Assembly (NCBI GenBank): GCA_963784415.1
Contig: CAWARK010000017.1
Location: forward strand, 228,215 to 292,214
Length of the DNA: 64,000 bases
Origin: UBA7672 sp963784415
GTDB taxonomy: Bacteria > Pseudomonadota > Alphaproteobacteria > Caulobacterales > Hyphomonadaceae
Reading direction: 5' to 3'
Position numbers and translations under genes: made by a program. Position 1 is the first letter of the stretch; each line of letters starts with the position of its first letter. Positions 1-8,757 of the stretch are shown piece by piece. The notes beneath the pieces are model-generated. The model was not told the DNA's origin. It did no database searches and was given only the letters and a program-made list of their open reading frames with translations.

Positions 1-1031
1 CCGCGACCTTCGCCAAGGCAAGCGCGCGGTTGATTCCCACCACGGGAGACGGCGCAATTGCGAGCAACGCATCATAGAGCGCGACGATCTCGGCCCAGTT
101 GTCCTGGCCCGTTCAGGCGGCGATGCGCGTGCGCTGATTGCAGTGCGGCTTCGATCTCGTATCGTCCGAGTTCAGCCTTCGTGCCTGCGCGCCGGATCAA
201 GGCGTCGGCTTCGGCAATCAGAGCCGTGTTCCAGAGGGCGACATCCTGTTCGGCTAGCGGCACGTAGTCGCCAGCCGCATTGCGTCGCGCCGGGCGTCGC
301 GCTTCGGCGTGAAGCATCAGGGCGGCAAGGCCCAGCGCTTCGGGTTCGTCGGGCATCAGGTGGACCGCCAGCCGGGCGAGAAAGAGAGACTCGCCGGTGA
401 GGTCGCGTCGCGCGGCGTCGGTTCCGGCTGGGTCGGTCCAGCCTTCGGAGAAGGCGGCGTAGATGGCGTCGAGCACGGCAGACAGGCGATCTGAAAGCTC
501 TTCACGTGGCGGGATGCTGAAGGGGATTCCCGCGGCGCGGATCTTGTCTTTTGCCCGCACGAGACGCTTGGCCATTGCGGCGGGCGAAGACAGGAAAGCC
601 GAGGCGATCACCTGCGCGTTGAGGCCGAGAACAGTCTGCAGGATCAGCGGCGCCCGTATGCTCTCATCGATGGCGGGATGGGCGCAGGCGAACATGAGCG
701 CGAGACGCTGGTCGGGTATCTCCGCCTGTTCCACTGCGCCGAGCTCCTCCTGCATCAGCTGCACCTGAGGCGTCGCGGCGTCGCCTGTCTGGCGCCGGCG
801 CGCCGCATCGATCAGCTTTCGGCGCGCGACGGTCATCAGCCACGCTTCGGGATTGTCGGGCGGGCCGGATCGCGGCCACTCCGTCATCGCGGCGGCGAAG
901 GCGTCGGATAGTGCGTCTTCAGCTGCGCTCACATCGCGCGAGCGGGCGGCGAGGAAGGCGACGAGCTTGCCATAGCTTCGGCGGGCGACAGTCTCTGCTG
1001 TCTCGGCTGCGTCGCCTTCTCCGGTGCGCAT
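1..1031 (-). CDS. ECF42-type RNA polymerase sigma factor (partial, frameshifted)
   Basis: The N-terminal part has sigma-70 region 2 (around residues 15-75, with motif AWLMTVARRKLIDAARR) and region 4 (around 110-165, ending RLVRAKDKIRAAG). A long helical C-terminal domain of the DUF6596/ECF42 kind follows. The start at 1031 (MRTGEGDAAE) lies two bases after the stop of the upstream YCII gene; an in-frame ATG at 1088 would overlap that gene by about 55 bases. The frame closes at 72, but the expected family sequence (GQDNWAEIVALYDALLAIAP) continues in the next frame to the window edge. One surplus C near 108-110 explains this. The gene is therefore both frameshifted and cut by the window edge. 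ECF42 factors are usually paired with YCII/DGPF proteins, as here. The targets cannot be inferred. Confidence 0.85.
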
Positions 1032-1033
1032 CG

Positions 1034-1381
1034 CTACATCGACCAGACCGGGCGGACTTCCATCGTGCCGTGTGCTGCGCCCGGACAACGCGCCGCCCAG
1101 GCGATGGCGTCGTCGAGATCCTTTGCTTCGATCAGGTAGTAGCCGCCCAGCTGTTCCTTGGTCTCGGCGAAAGGACCGTCCTGAACCTTGGTCTTGCCGC
1201 CGGTGATGCGGACGGTGGTGGCGTCGGCGGTGTCGCGAAGGCGATTGGATCCGAGCAGGATGCCAGCCTTGCGGAGGGCGTCGGTGTAGGCGGTATAAGC
1301 GTTCATACCTTCGCGCTGAGCCGCCTCAGGCATTTTATTCCAGCCGCCTTCTTCAGCGTAGATCATCAAAAGGTATTGCAT
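1034..1381 (-). CDS. YCII (DGPF) domain protein, ECF42 partner
   Basis: A 115-residue protein starting MQYLLMIYAEE with the ferredoxin-like YCII fold pattern (motifs TVRITGGKTKVQDGPFAETK and GGYYLIEAKDLDDAIAWA). The DGPF tetrapeptide that names this subfamily is present. I chose the start at 1381 over the in-frame ATG at 1402 because GGAGA lies five bases before it. It sits directly upstream of the sigma factor gene, two bases apart, so the two are almost certainly co-transcribed. In the family this arrangement is standard. The biochemical role of DGPF proteins is not established. Confidence 0.88.
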   Translation of the reverse strand: MQYLLMIYAEEGGWNKMPEAAQREGMNAYTAYTDALRKAGILLGSNRLRDTADATTVRITGGKTKVQDGPFAETKEQLGGYYLIEAKDLDDAIAWAARCPGAAHGTMEVRPVWSM

Positions 1382-1488
1382 GCGTGTCTCCATCGCATTC
1401 ATGCGCGCGCGTCATGCGTCGCTGGCACATTGACGCGTGGGCCAGCTTCATCTGGACATCGCTCCAGCAAAAAGTCGAGAATTCCCGG

Positions 1489-1845
1489 ATGAGCAAAGCA
1501 AACGTCACGATTTACGGTCTCGCTACCTGCGACACGACCCGCACGGCTCGCAAATGGCTGGACGCCAAAGGGGTTGCGCACGCCTTTCACGATGTGCGGA
1601 CGGACGGGCTGACGAAGGGGCTGGTCGAGGGGTGGGTGAAGCAGCTCGGCTGGGAAAAGGTGCTTAACAAGGCCAGCACGACCTGGCGCGAGCTGCCGGA
1701 GACGGACAAGGCCGGGCTGGACGAGAAGAGGGCTGTCGCCCTGTTGCTGGCCAATCCCACGCTGGTGAAGCGGCCGGTTCTTGATCGTGGCGGGGAGCTT
1801 TCGGCGGGGTTCAAGCCAGCGGCGTATGCGGAGCTGTTTGCCTGA
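1489..1845 (+). CDS. ArsC/Spx-family reductase, YffB-like
   Basis: 118 residues, the same length as E. coli YffB. It has the thioredoxin-like ArsC fold with a single active-site cysteine in GLATCDTTRTARKWL, then FHDVRTDGL and the conserved TTWREL and KRPVLDRGG motifs. The second cysteine of thioredoxins is absent, as usual for this family. The start at 1489 (MSKANVTIYG) removes 35 upstream residues that resemble nothing and overlap the divergent promoter of the YCII gene. It probably acts in the cytosol on a glutathione- or thiol-linked substrate; a true arsenate reductase role is not supported by context. Confidence 0.87.
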   Translation: MSKANVTIYGLATCDTTRTARKWLDAKGVAHAFHDVRTDGLTKGLVEGWVKQLGWEKVLNKASTTWRELPETDKAGLDEKRAVALLLANPTLVKRPVLDRGGELSAGFKPAAYAELFA

Positions 1846-2072
1846 CTCTACGGAGCCGCTTGGGCGCCGCAGTCCGGCCGGTCTGCATGACGTTTATGTT
1901 ACGGATCGAAATGGGCGCGGCGTGGTGAACAATCTGCGCTGAGAGGCGTTTTAGTCGCACCTGTCCATTAAGATGATGAAATGCCGCAGGGGGATGGACG
2001 AAACGTCCGAGCCCCCATATGTAGGCCACGCAAACCCCACCCAACGATCAACCGTTGATTCCGAAAGCCTAG

Positions 2073-2552
2073 ATGCAACCCAAAAATTCGACGTTTGCTG
2101 AACGGCAGGCACTCGCCGCCGCCGCGAAGAAAGCCCTTCTCGAAAAATTCAAACCCAAGCCCATGGTCCAGGCGGAAGTCCTGATCGACCACGAGGCGGA
2201 GCGCAAAGAGCGCACCGAGGCCATTCGCGCCCAGCGCGAAGCCGAGCGGGCCGAGCGCCAGCGCGCACGCGAAGAAGCAGAGGCCAAAGCCGAAGCCGAA
2301 CGCATCGCCGCCGAGGCCGCTGCCGAACAGGCCCGGATCGATGCCGAGCTCAGCGTGGACGCCCTGAAGCGCGCCGATCGCAAGGCCCGCAAGAAAGAAG
2401 TCAAGGAAGCCGCCAAGGCCAAGAAGGAAACGCGGTCCTCGCCGTCTTCGTCGGGCGGTGGCCCGCGCGAAGAGCGCGCTGTGGACCCCTTCGAGGAACA
2501 CCGCCGCTATATCCAGAGCCTCGAGCGTGGTCGCGAACGCCGCCGCGCCTGA
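2073..2552 (+). CDS. DUF6481 family protein, Glu/Ala/Arg-rich helix
   Basis: 159 residues. The N-terminus (TFAERQALAAAAKKALLEKF) matches the DUF6481 pattern, followed by a long charged helical stretch of roughly residues 45-125 made almost only of A, E, R and K, probably a coiled coil. The tail is basic and ends EHRRYIQSLERGRERRRA. No enzymatic motif, signal peptide or membrane segment is visible, so it is likely cytosolic and perhaps nucleic-acid associated; the function is unknown. The base composition matches its neighbours. Confidence 0.75.
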   Translation: MQPKNSTFAERQALAAAAKKALLEKFKPKPMVQAEVLIDHEAERKERTEAIRAQREAERAERQRAREEAEAKAEAERIAAEAAAEQARIDAELSVDALKRADRKARKKEVKEAAKAKKETRSSPSSSGGGPREERAVDPFEEHRRYIQSLERGRERRRA

Positions 2553-2582
2553 TCCGGGGTTGCTCCAGTTCGGACAGACATC

Positions 2583-2618
2583 ACGGCCTCCGGTTCATTC
2601 CGGGGGCCGTTTCGTTTT
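2583..2618 (+). terminator. Rho-independent terminator after DUF6481 gene
   Basis: An 11-base stem (2583-2593 with 2600-2610, one mismatch, loop TTCATT) is followed by TTCGTTTTC. It lies 31 bases past the stop of the DUF6481 gene and ahead of nnrU. Confidence 0.7.
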
Positions 2619-2739
2619 CGGGATGGCCTGACGTTACGGGAAGGCATGGTTCGGGAAGTTGGGGCATCGTGGATTGCCCCGGCTCGCAGGCTTTGCTCTG
2701 ATCGACCTCGGGTGGGGTGCGTCGGGCGGAGTGCGAACA

Positions 2740-3327
2740 ATGGACCTCTGGTATCTCGTCGCCTTTGGCGGCGGCCTGGTCGTGTTCTTCGGGACCCACC
2801 TTTATTCGACATTCCGCAGGCGGGATGGCGGGGGGCTGGTGGGCTGGATGGGCGAGGGGCCCTACAAAGGCCTCTACTCCCTCCTGACTCTGGCGGGCTT
2901 CGTCGCGCTGGTGTGGGGCTATGGCAATGTGAAGCCGTGGATATTCCTGGCTGACCCGCCGAGCTGGATGCGTCACATCACGATGGCGCTGATGCTGCCG
3001 GCGATCATCCTGATCGTGTCGGCGTATGTGCCGACGGGATTCATCAAGAAGGCGGTGAAGCACCCTATGCTGGTGGCCGTCAAACTGTGGGCGTTCGCGC
3101 ACCTGCTGGTTAACTGGGATGTCGGCTCGCTGATCCTGTTCGGGTCTTTCCTCGCCTTTGGCGTGATCGACCGGATCGCGCTGAAGGGCCGTGGCGACAT
3201 TGGCGCGGCAGCGGCCGAGCCCAACGTGCTGGGCGACCTGATTGCGCTGGCGGTGGGGGCGGCGCTGTATGCCCTGCTGGTTTACCAGCTGCACCAGATG
3301 ATAACGGGTGTGGGCCTGCTGGGCTGA
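2740..3327 (+). CDS. NnrU family integral membrane protein
   Basis: 195 residues with five or six hydrophobic segments (for example LVAFGGGLVVFFGTHLYST at the start, ITMALMLPAIILIVSAYVP mid-protein, LIALAVGAALYALLVYQLH at the end). The HPMLVAVKLWAFAHLLVN stretch and the overall pattern match NnrU proteins. NnrU was first linked to nitric oxide and denitrification gene clusters, but the family is widespread in alphaproteobacteria without denitrification genes, and none are seen nearby. The start at 2740 (MDLWYLVAFG) puts the first membrane segment at the N-terminus; the upstream in-frame ATG at 2659 would add 27 unlikely residues. Confidence 0.85.
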   Translation: MDLWYLVAFGGGLVVFFGTHLYSTFRRRDGGGLVGWMGEGPYKGLYSLLTLAGFVALVWGYGNVKPWIFLADPPSWMRHITMALMLPAIILIVSAYVPTGFIKKAVKHPMLVAVKLWAFAHLLVNWDVGSLILFGSFLAFGVIDRIALKGRGDIGAAAAEPNVLGDLIALAVGAALYALLVYQLHQMITGVGLLG

Positions 3328-3403
3328 TCCCCGCTGGCGGGATGGCGATTGCGCCGGCGCCCGGGGGGCCCTAAGCAGCGCCGAGCCAGAAAGAGGCGTC
3401 CCG

Positions 3404-4229
3404 ATGTCCGCCCAGACCCAGTCTGCCCGCAAGACCGTGCGCGACATCGCCGCCGCCAAGGGCGCGACGCCGCTTGTCTGCCTCACCGCCTACACGGCGC
3501 CGATGGCCGCCCTGCTGGACGACACGTGCGACATCCTGCTGGTCGGAGACAGCGTCGGCATGGTGGTGCACGGCCTGCCGACCACGGTGGGCGTCACCAT
3601 GGACATGATGATCCTGCATGGCCGGGCCGTGATGCGCGACCTCGAAGCGGGCGTTCGTCGTGGTCGACATGCCGTTCGGCTCCTACGAGGCGAGCCTCGA
3701 GCAGGCGTTCATGAACGCGTCGCGGATCATGCAGGAAACCGGCTGCCAGGCCGTGAAGATCGAGGCGGGGGAATATGCCGCCGCCACTGTCCGCCATCTG
3801 GTCGATCGCGGCATTCCGGTCATGGCGCATGTCGGGCTGCGGCCGCAGGCGACCAATGTGGATGGGGGGTTCAAGGCCAAGGGCCGTACCGACGCCGAGC
3901 GCAACCGGGTGATTTCCGAAGCTCTGGCCGCCGACGCGGCGGGATGCTTTGCGATGGTGATCGAGGGGGTCGCCGAAGACCTCGCAGCCCAGATTACGGG
4001 CCAGGTCGCGTGTCCCACGGTTGGCATTGGCGCCTCGGCGACCTGTGACGGGCAGATACTTGTTACGGACGACCTGCTGGGGATGTTCGAATGGACGCCC
4101 CGATTCGTTCGGCGCTATGCAGATCTGAGGAATTCCATAGCGACTGCTGTGGACGGATATGCCGCAGATGTCCGCTCGCGTGCGTTTCCCGGGCCAAAAG
4201 AGATCTACACCCTCAAAAAAGCGCCATAA
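3404..4229 (+). CDS. panB: 3-methyl-2-oxobutanoate hydroxymethyltransferase (frameshifted)
   Basis: Catalyses the first committed step of pantothenate synthesis, adding a hydroxymethyl group from methylene-tetrahydrofolate to ketoisovalerate. Family motifs are LLVGDSVGMVVHG, VVDMPFGSYE, GCQAVKIEAGE and PVMAHVGLRPQ, all in order. The start at 3404 follows AAGAGG. The reading frame shifts near 3638: the first frame reads VMRDLEAG, while dropping one base gives VMRTSKRAFVVVDMPFGSYE, as the family expects. The corrected product is 274 residues. The gene precedes the TPR/bamB/der run. Loss of panB would make the cell a pantothenate auxotroph, so I think the shift is a sequence error. Confidence 0.93.
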
Positions 4230-4323
4230 TCCCAACGGCCCTTCCTGTCCTCAACGGCTATGGCGAATTGCGGGGGCGGTCGGCCCCGGCTAGGTTGCCC
4301 CATCATCCGGAGCATATACCAGC

Positions 4324-5076
4324 GTGAACGACGTCTTTAAGGAAGTTGAAGAAAGCCTGCGCGAGGAAACCATCGGCAGGTGGTGGAAACGCTGGTCGCC
4401 CCTCGTCTACGGGGCGATTGCCGCGGCCGTAGTCGGCGTGGGCGTCTACGAATTCATGCGGTCGCAACGCGCCGACGCGGTCAATCGCGCGGCCCTGACG
4501 TATGACGCCGGCTTCGTCGCGCTCCAGGCGGGCGATCTTCCGACGGCGCGGGCGCGTTTTTCGGAGCTGAGCAAAAGCGACACGGGCTTTGCGGTGCTTG
4601 CCGGCAACATGCTGGCGCGCGTCGAGCGTGACCTCACCAACGATCCTGCTGCGATCGAGGGCTATCTCAAGGCCGCTGCCACGACCGACAAGGGCGTGCT
4701 GGGCGATCTGTCGATCCTCAAGCTCGGCTATCTCAAGGCGGACACGTCGACGCTTCCCGAGCTTCAGGCGGCGCTGAAGCCGGTGCTCGACAAGGAAGGC
4801 CAGGTCTCGCTTCTCGCAAAAGAAATCATCGCGGCGAAGATGCTCGCCACGGGCGACGTTGAAGGCGCGCGTGACCAGTTTGAAGCGCTCAGCGTCGACC
4901 TCGACTCGCCGCAAGCCATGCGCCAGCGCGTGCAGCAGGTTCTCGCCACGCTGCCGGCGCGCGCGGTCAATCTCGACGCGCCCGCAGCGGCGCCTGCAAC
5001 CACGACGACGACACCTGCAGTCACGCCGGCCACCACGCCTGCGCCAGCCGCACCAACCGGGCAGCCCCAGCAATGA
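4324..5076 (+). CDS. Membrane-anchored TPR protein, YfgM-like (TPR_21)
   Basis: 250 residues starting with GTG. An N-terminal cytoplasmic stretch (VNDVFKEVEESLREE) leads into one membrane helix (about residues 24-45), followed by a periplasmic helical repeat region (to about 215) and a Thr/Pro/Ala-rich tail. This is the TPR_21/YfgM architecture. In E. coli YfgM interacts with the Sec translocon and periplasmic chaperones and its gene is next to bamB and der, the same order as here. The stop overlaps the bamB start by four bases (ATGA), pointing to translational coupling. Confidence 0.85.
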   Translation: MNDVFKEVEESLREETIGRWWKRWSPLVYGAIAAAVVGVGVYEFMRSQRADAVNRAALTYDAGFVALQAGDLPTARARFSELSKSDTGFAVLAGNMLARVERDLTNDPAAIEGYLKAAATTDKGVLGDLSILKLGYLKADTSTLPELQAALKPVLDKEGQVSLLAKEIIAAKMLATGDVEGARDQFEALSVDLDSPQAMRQRVQQVLATLPARAVNLDAPAAAPATTTTTPAVTPATTPAPAAPTGQPQQ

Positions 5077-6398
5077 AGTCAGTGATGCGTTCAGTTCTTC
5101 TCGCGCTTCCGTTCGCGGTCGTGCTCGCCAGTTGCAACAACGGTCCGCCCATTCTTTCCGAGGAAGAGAAGGCCGCGCGTATCACGATCAATCCGTTCCA
5201 GGAGAACCTGACGCCGGATCCGGAACTGGCTGCATTGCCGGTTGAACTGCCGGCGGCGGCAGCGGCCGCAAACTGGCTGCAAGCGGGCGAGAACTCGACG
5301 AAGTCGCCGGGTAATGTCGATGCCGCTCCGGAGTTCAAGGAAGCATGGCGCGCCAACATCGGCGAAGGTTCGGGCGAGACCAAGCGCCTGGTTGCGGCGC
5401 CGGTCGTCAAAGACGATCGCGTCTACACGATCGATTCCGCGCAGAAGATTACCGCTACCGAAGCCAGCAGCGGTCGCCGCATCTGGGAGATGCAGATCAA
5501 GGCCGGCAACCCGCACTGGGACGAGTTCTCGGTCGGCGGCGGTCTTGCGATCACGGGCGACAAGCTGATCGTCGCGTCGGGCTTCGGCTTTGTCGCGGCG
5601 TTGAAGCTTTCAGACGGATCGGAGATCTGGCGCCGTCCGGTCGAGTCGCCGCTGTCGAGCTCGCCGGCCATCATGGGCAACCGGGCTTTCCTGACTTCAA
5701 CCAACAACGATTTCTACTCGATCGACACCGACACCGGCGAGATCATCTGGAACGATCAGGCGCTGTCGGAAACGGCGCGCGTGCTTTCCTCGCCCAGCCC
5801 GGCGGTGAACGCAGACATCCTCGCGGTCGGCTATTCGTCGGGCGAGCTGATCGCCTACCTGCCGGCCAACGGCCGCCGCCTGTGGACCGACACGTTGACC
5901 ACGACCGGCCGCTATACGCCGCTGTCGGCGATCAACGACATCGCGGGCAAGCCGACTATCCAGGACGGCGTGGTTTACGCCGCCAGCCATTCCGGCGTGC
6001 TGACCGCCATCGACGCCCGCTCGGGCGCGCGGATCTGGAGCCGGACCTTTGGGTCTCGCCAAGGACCCGTGATTGGCGGGGATTACCTGTTCGTGGTCGG
6101 GACGGACGGGATGGTTGCCTGTTTCAACAAGGTTACCGGCAAACTCGCCTGGAAACGGGCATTGCCCGAGTTCAAGGACGGTAACCGCGAGAACCGCATC
6201 GTGTGGACCGGCCCCTTGATCGCCTCGGGCAAGCTGGTGGTTGTGTCTTCCGACGGGGATGTCCTTGCGCTTTCCGCCCAGAACGGCGAGACGGTGTCCG
6301 AGCTGAAGCTCGGCCAGAGCATTCTCGTCGAACCCATCGCCGCGGCCGGCAAGATTTTCATTCTGACCGACCAGGCAAATCTGGTCGCGATCAAGTAG
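5073..6398 (+). CDS. bamB: Outer membrane protein assembly factor BamB
   Basis: Lipoprotein of the BAM complex that helps insert beta-barrel proteins in the outer membrane. 441 residues. The signal peptide ends in a lipobox (VVLASC, Cys21). After that come repeated PQQ-like beta-propeller blades, seen as recurring patterns such as RIWEMQIKAG, EIWRRPV, RLWTDTL and RIWSRTF spaced 40-60 residues apart. The gene overlaps the upstream TPR gene by four bases and lies 31 bases ahead of der. This order is conserved widely in proteobacteria. Confidence 0.93.
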   Translation: MKSVMRSVLLALPFAVVLASCNNGPPILSEEEKAARITINPFQENLTPDPELAALPVELPAAAAAANWLQAGENSTKSPGNVDAAPEFKEAWRANIGEGSGETKRLVAAPVVKDDRVYTIDSAQKITATEASSGRRIWEMQIKAGNPHWDEFSVGGGLAITGDKLIVASGFGFVAALKLSDGSEIWRRPVESPLSSSPAIMGNRAFLTSTNNDFYSIDTDTGEIIWNDQALSETARVLSSPSPAVNADILAVGYSSGELIAYLPANGRRLWTDTLTTTGRYTPLSAINDIAGKPTIQDGVVYAASHSGVLTAIDARSGARIWSRTFGSRQGPVIGGDYLFVVGTDGMVACFNKVTGKLAWKRALPEFKDGNRENRIVWTGPLIASGKLVVVSSDGDVLALSAQNGETVSELKLGQSILVEPIAAAGKIFILTDQANLVAIK

Positions 6399-6429
6399 GC
6401 AGGCCAGGGCCTGCCCCTGGAGTATTCCC

Positions 6430-7830
6430 ATGACGCTGAAGGTGGCCATCGTCGGTCGCCCGAATGTCGGCAAGTCGACCCTGTTCAACCGGCTTGCTGG
6501 CCGGAAGATCGCAATCGTCGACGACCAGCCTGGCGTTACACGGGACCGCAAGGAAACGACGGGGCGTCTCGGCGACCTCGACATGATCCTGATCGACACG
6601 GCGGGATTCGAGGACGTCACTGACGAGTCGCTCGAAGCGCGCATGCGCAAGCAGACCGAAGTCGCGATCAGCGAAGCCGATGTCACCGTCTTCCTCTATG
6701 ACGCCCGCGCAGGTGTGACGCCGATCGACGAACGGTTCGCGCAGCTGCTGCGCAAGTCGGGCAAGCCGGTCGTGCTGGCGGCCAACAAGTGCGAGGGCAA
6801 GCAGGGCGACGAGGGTCTCATGGAAGCCTGGCGTCTCGGGCTTGGCGATCCGGCGCCGATCTCCGCCGAGCATGGCGAGGGCATGGCCGATCTGTTTGAA
6901 GCGCTCGCGGGCGTTCAGACGAGGCTCGAAGACTCCGGCCAGTTGCTGAAGCTGGAACCTGAACTTGAGGATCAGGAACCGTTCGATCCGGATGCGGAAG
7001 CGCCGCCCGAACCGAACAAGCCGATCCGCATCGCTTTCGTTGGTCGTCCGAACGCGGGCAAGTCCACGCTGCTGAACGGCATTCTCGAAGACGAGCGTTT
7101 TATCACCGGACCCGAAGCGGGCATCACGCGCGATAGCGTGACGGTGGCCTGGCACTGGCGCGAGAAAGAGATCCGGCTGGTCGATACCGCCGGTCTGCGC
7201 AAGCGCGCCCGCGTGCAGGAAAAACTTGAGCGCGCGTCCACGATGGAGACGACGCACTCGATCCGGTTTGCCGACGTTGTCGTGCTGGTCATGGACCCGC
7301 GCGATGCGTTCGAGAAACAGGATGTGCAGATCGCGAACCTCGTCATCCGCGAGGGGCGTGGTCTCGTCTATGCGATCACCAAGTGGGACACCGTCGATAC
7401 GCCGTCGGAGGCTCGCAAGGAGATGGACCACCAGGCGTTCGCACACTTGCCGCACGCCGCGGGAACGCCGCTGGTGCCGGTGTCGGGCGTCACTCGCAAG
7501 AATCTCGACAAGCTGATGGATGCCTGCCTGAAGGTTCACAAGGACTGGTCGGCGCGGATCAAGACGCGTGATCTGAACGACTGGCTGCTTTACGTGACGC
7601 AGAAGCACCCGCCGCCATCGCCGAACGGCAAGCGCATCAAGCCGCGCTACATGGCGCAGATGAAGACGCGCCCGCCGACGTTCGTGCTGATGGCGAGCCG
7701 TGGCAACGAGATGCCGGATACGTACAAGCGCTATCTGCTCAACGAGCTGCGCGAGGCGTTCGACCTGCCGGGCGTGCCGCTGCGCCTGATCGTCAAGCAG
7801 GGCAAGAACCCGTTCGCGGACAAGGACTAG
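6430..7830 (+). CDS. der: Ribosome biogenesis GTPase Der (EngA)
   Basis: 466 residues with two tandem GTPase domains, the hallmark of Der. The first P-loop is GRPNVGKST (residues 9-17) with switch DTAGFED and NKCEG; the second is GRPNAGKST (around 205) with DTAGLRKRARV and ITKWD. The C-terminal KH-like domain ends PGVPLRLIVKQGKNPF. Der acts late in 50S subunit assembly and is essential in most bacteria. Its stop is only seven bases from the convergent SDR gene. Confidence 0.97.
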   Translation: MTLKVAIVGRPNVGKSTLFNRLAGRKIAIVDDQPGVTRDRKETTGRLGDLDMILIDTAGFEDVTDESLEARMRKQTEVAISEADVTVFLYDARAGVTPIDERFAQLLRKSGKPVVLAANKCEGKQGDEGLMEAWRLGLGDPAPISAEHGEGMADLFEALAGVQTRLEDSGQLLKLEPELEDQEPFDPDAEAPPEPNKPIRIAFVGRPNAGKSTLLNGILEDERFITGPEAGITRDSVTVAWHWREKEIRLVDTAGLRKRARVQEKLERASTMETTHSIRFADVVVLVMDPRDAFEKQDVQIANLVIREGRGLVYAITKWDTVDTPSEARKEMDHQAFAHLPHAAGTPLVPVSGVTRKNLDKLMDACLKVHKDWSARIKTRDLNDWLLYVTQKHPPPSPNGKRIKPRYMAQMKTRPPTFVLMASRGNEMPDTYKRYLLNELREAFDLPGVPLRLIVKQGKNPFADKD

Positions 7831-7837
7831 TCAGCCC

Positions 7838-8554
7838 CTAACCCTTGAGGCGCTTCGCGAAGACGAGGCGTTGGCCGTGCTGGGTGAACTCCGGCGCGAA
7901 GTAGGGCGGCAGGGTCGCGGCGACTTCCTGCGGAGTAGGCAGGGTCAGCTGGTCTTCGCCGGGCATGGCCTTGAAGCGCATTTCGGTGCGCACGGCGCCG
8001 GGGTCGAACAGGTTGACGCGGATCGGCGTCTTTTCGATCTCGTCGGCATAGCAGGCGATCATGGTTTCCAGCGCGGCCTTGGTGGCGGCGTAGACGCCCC
8101 AGAAAGCGCGGGGGCGCGGAACGACGCCTGACGTCACAAACAGCGCGCGGCCGGCGTCGCTCATGCGCAGCAGCGGGTGGACTGCGCGGATCAGGCGCCA
8201 GTTGGCTGTGAAGTTGGTTTCGAGCGTTTCGGCGAAGCTGGAGGGGGAGATGTTCTCCAGGGGCCCGAGCGTGCCGAGCGTTCCGGCATTGCCCATCAAG
8301 CCATCGAGGCGGCCGAAACGGTCGAGCAGGGCGCCGGCGAGGCGGTCGATGGCGTTCACGTCGCGCAGGTCGAGCGGGATCAGCGTGGCGTTCTTGCCGG
8401 TGGCGGCGAGGATCTCGTCGTCGAGCTTGGTCAGCGCCTTTTCCGAGCGGGCCGTGGCGATGATGTGATTGCCGGCTTTCGCCAGCTCAAGCGCGGCGGC
8501 GCGGCCAATGCCCTTGGAGGCGCCCGTGACAAGAATGATGCGTTGGTCGGTCAT
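7838..8554 (-). CDS. SDR family NAD(P)-dependent oxidoreductase
   Basis: 238 residues. A Rossmann fold with glycine motif TGASKGIG at the N-terminus, the NAG motif (GLMGNAGTLG), the catalytic serine in FVTSGV and the YxxxK motif as VYAATKAALE. It resembles the short, YciK-like oxidoreductases often found near purF/radA in alphaproteobacteria. The substrate is unknown. It is convergent with der and is probably transcribed alone. Confidence 0.88.
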   Translation of the reverse strand: MTDQRIILVTGASKGIGRAAALELAKAGNHIIATARSEKALTKLDDEILAATGKNATLIPLDLRDVNAIDRLAGALLDRFGRLDGLMGNAGTLGTLGPLENISPSSFAETLETNFTANWRLIRAVHPLLRMSDAGRALFVTSGVVPRPRAFWGVYAATKAALETMIACYADEIEKTPIRVNLFDPGAVRTEMRFKAMPGEDQLTLPTPQEVAATLPPYFAPEFTQHGQRLVFAKRLKG

Positions 8555-8757
8555 GGGCGGCGGATTAGCGCAATTGGGCGAGAGAGGCCATGGGGTGCGG
8601 TTCGAGCCGCTCGCATGGACGCGTAGCGGGGGTCATGCTCGTTGGCATCTGGACAAGACGAAAACGGTCCAGAACCACTCGTCGGGTTCACTGAGAGGCG
8701 CTCTTCTGCGGAGCTGCGAATGCGGTTAGAATTGCGAGCAGATCGGGGGATTTTTGC

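Noticed and set aside
2581..3486. 301-residue open frame on the minus strand
   Set aside because: His/Arg/Gln-rich shadow of nnrU and panB with no family pattern.
8565..8620. tRNA-like stretch (AGCGCAATTGGGCGAGAG followed by GGTTCGAGCC)
   Set aside because: The D-arm-like and T-arm-like parts are only about 11 bases apart, leaving no room for an anticodon arm, and no acceptor stem pairs.
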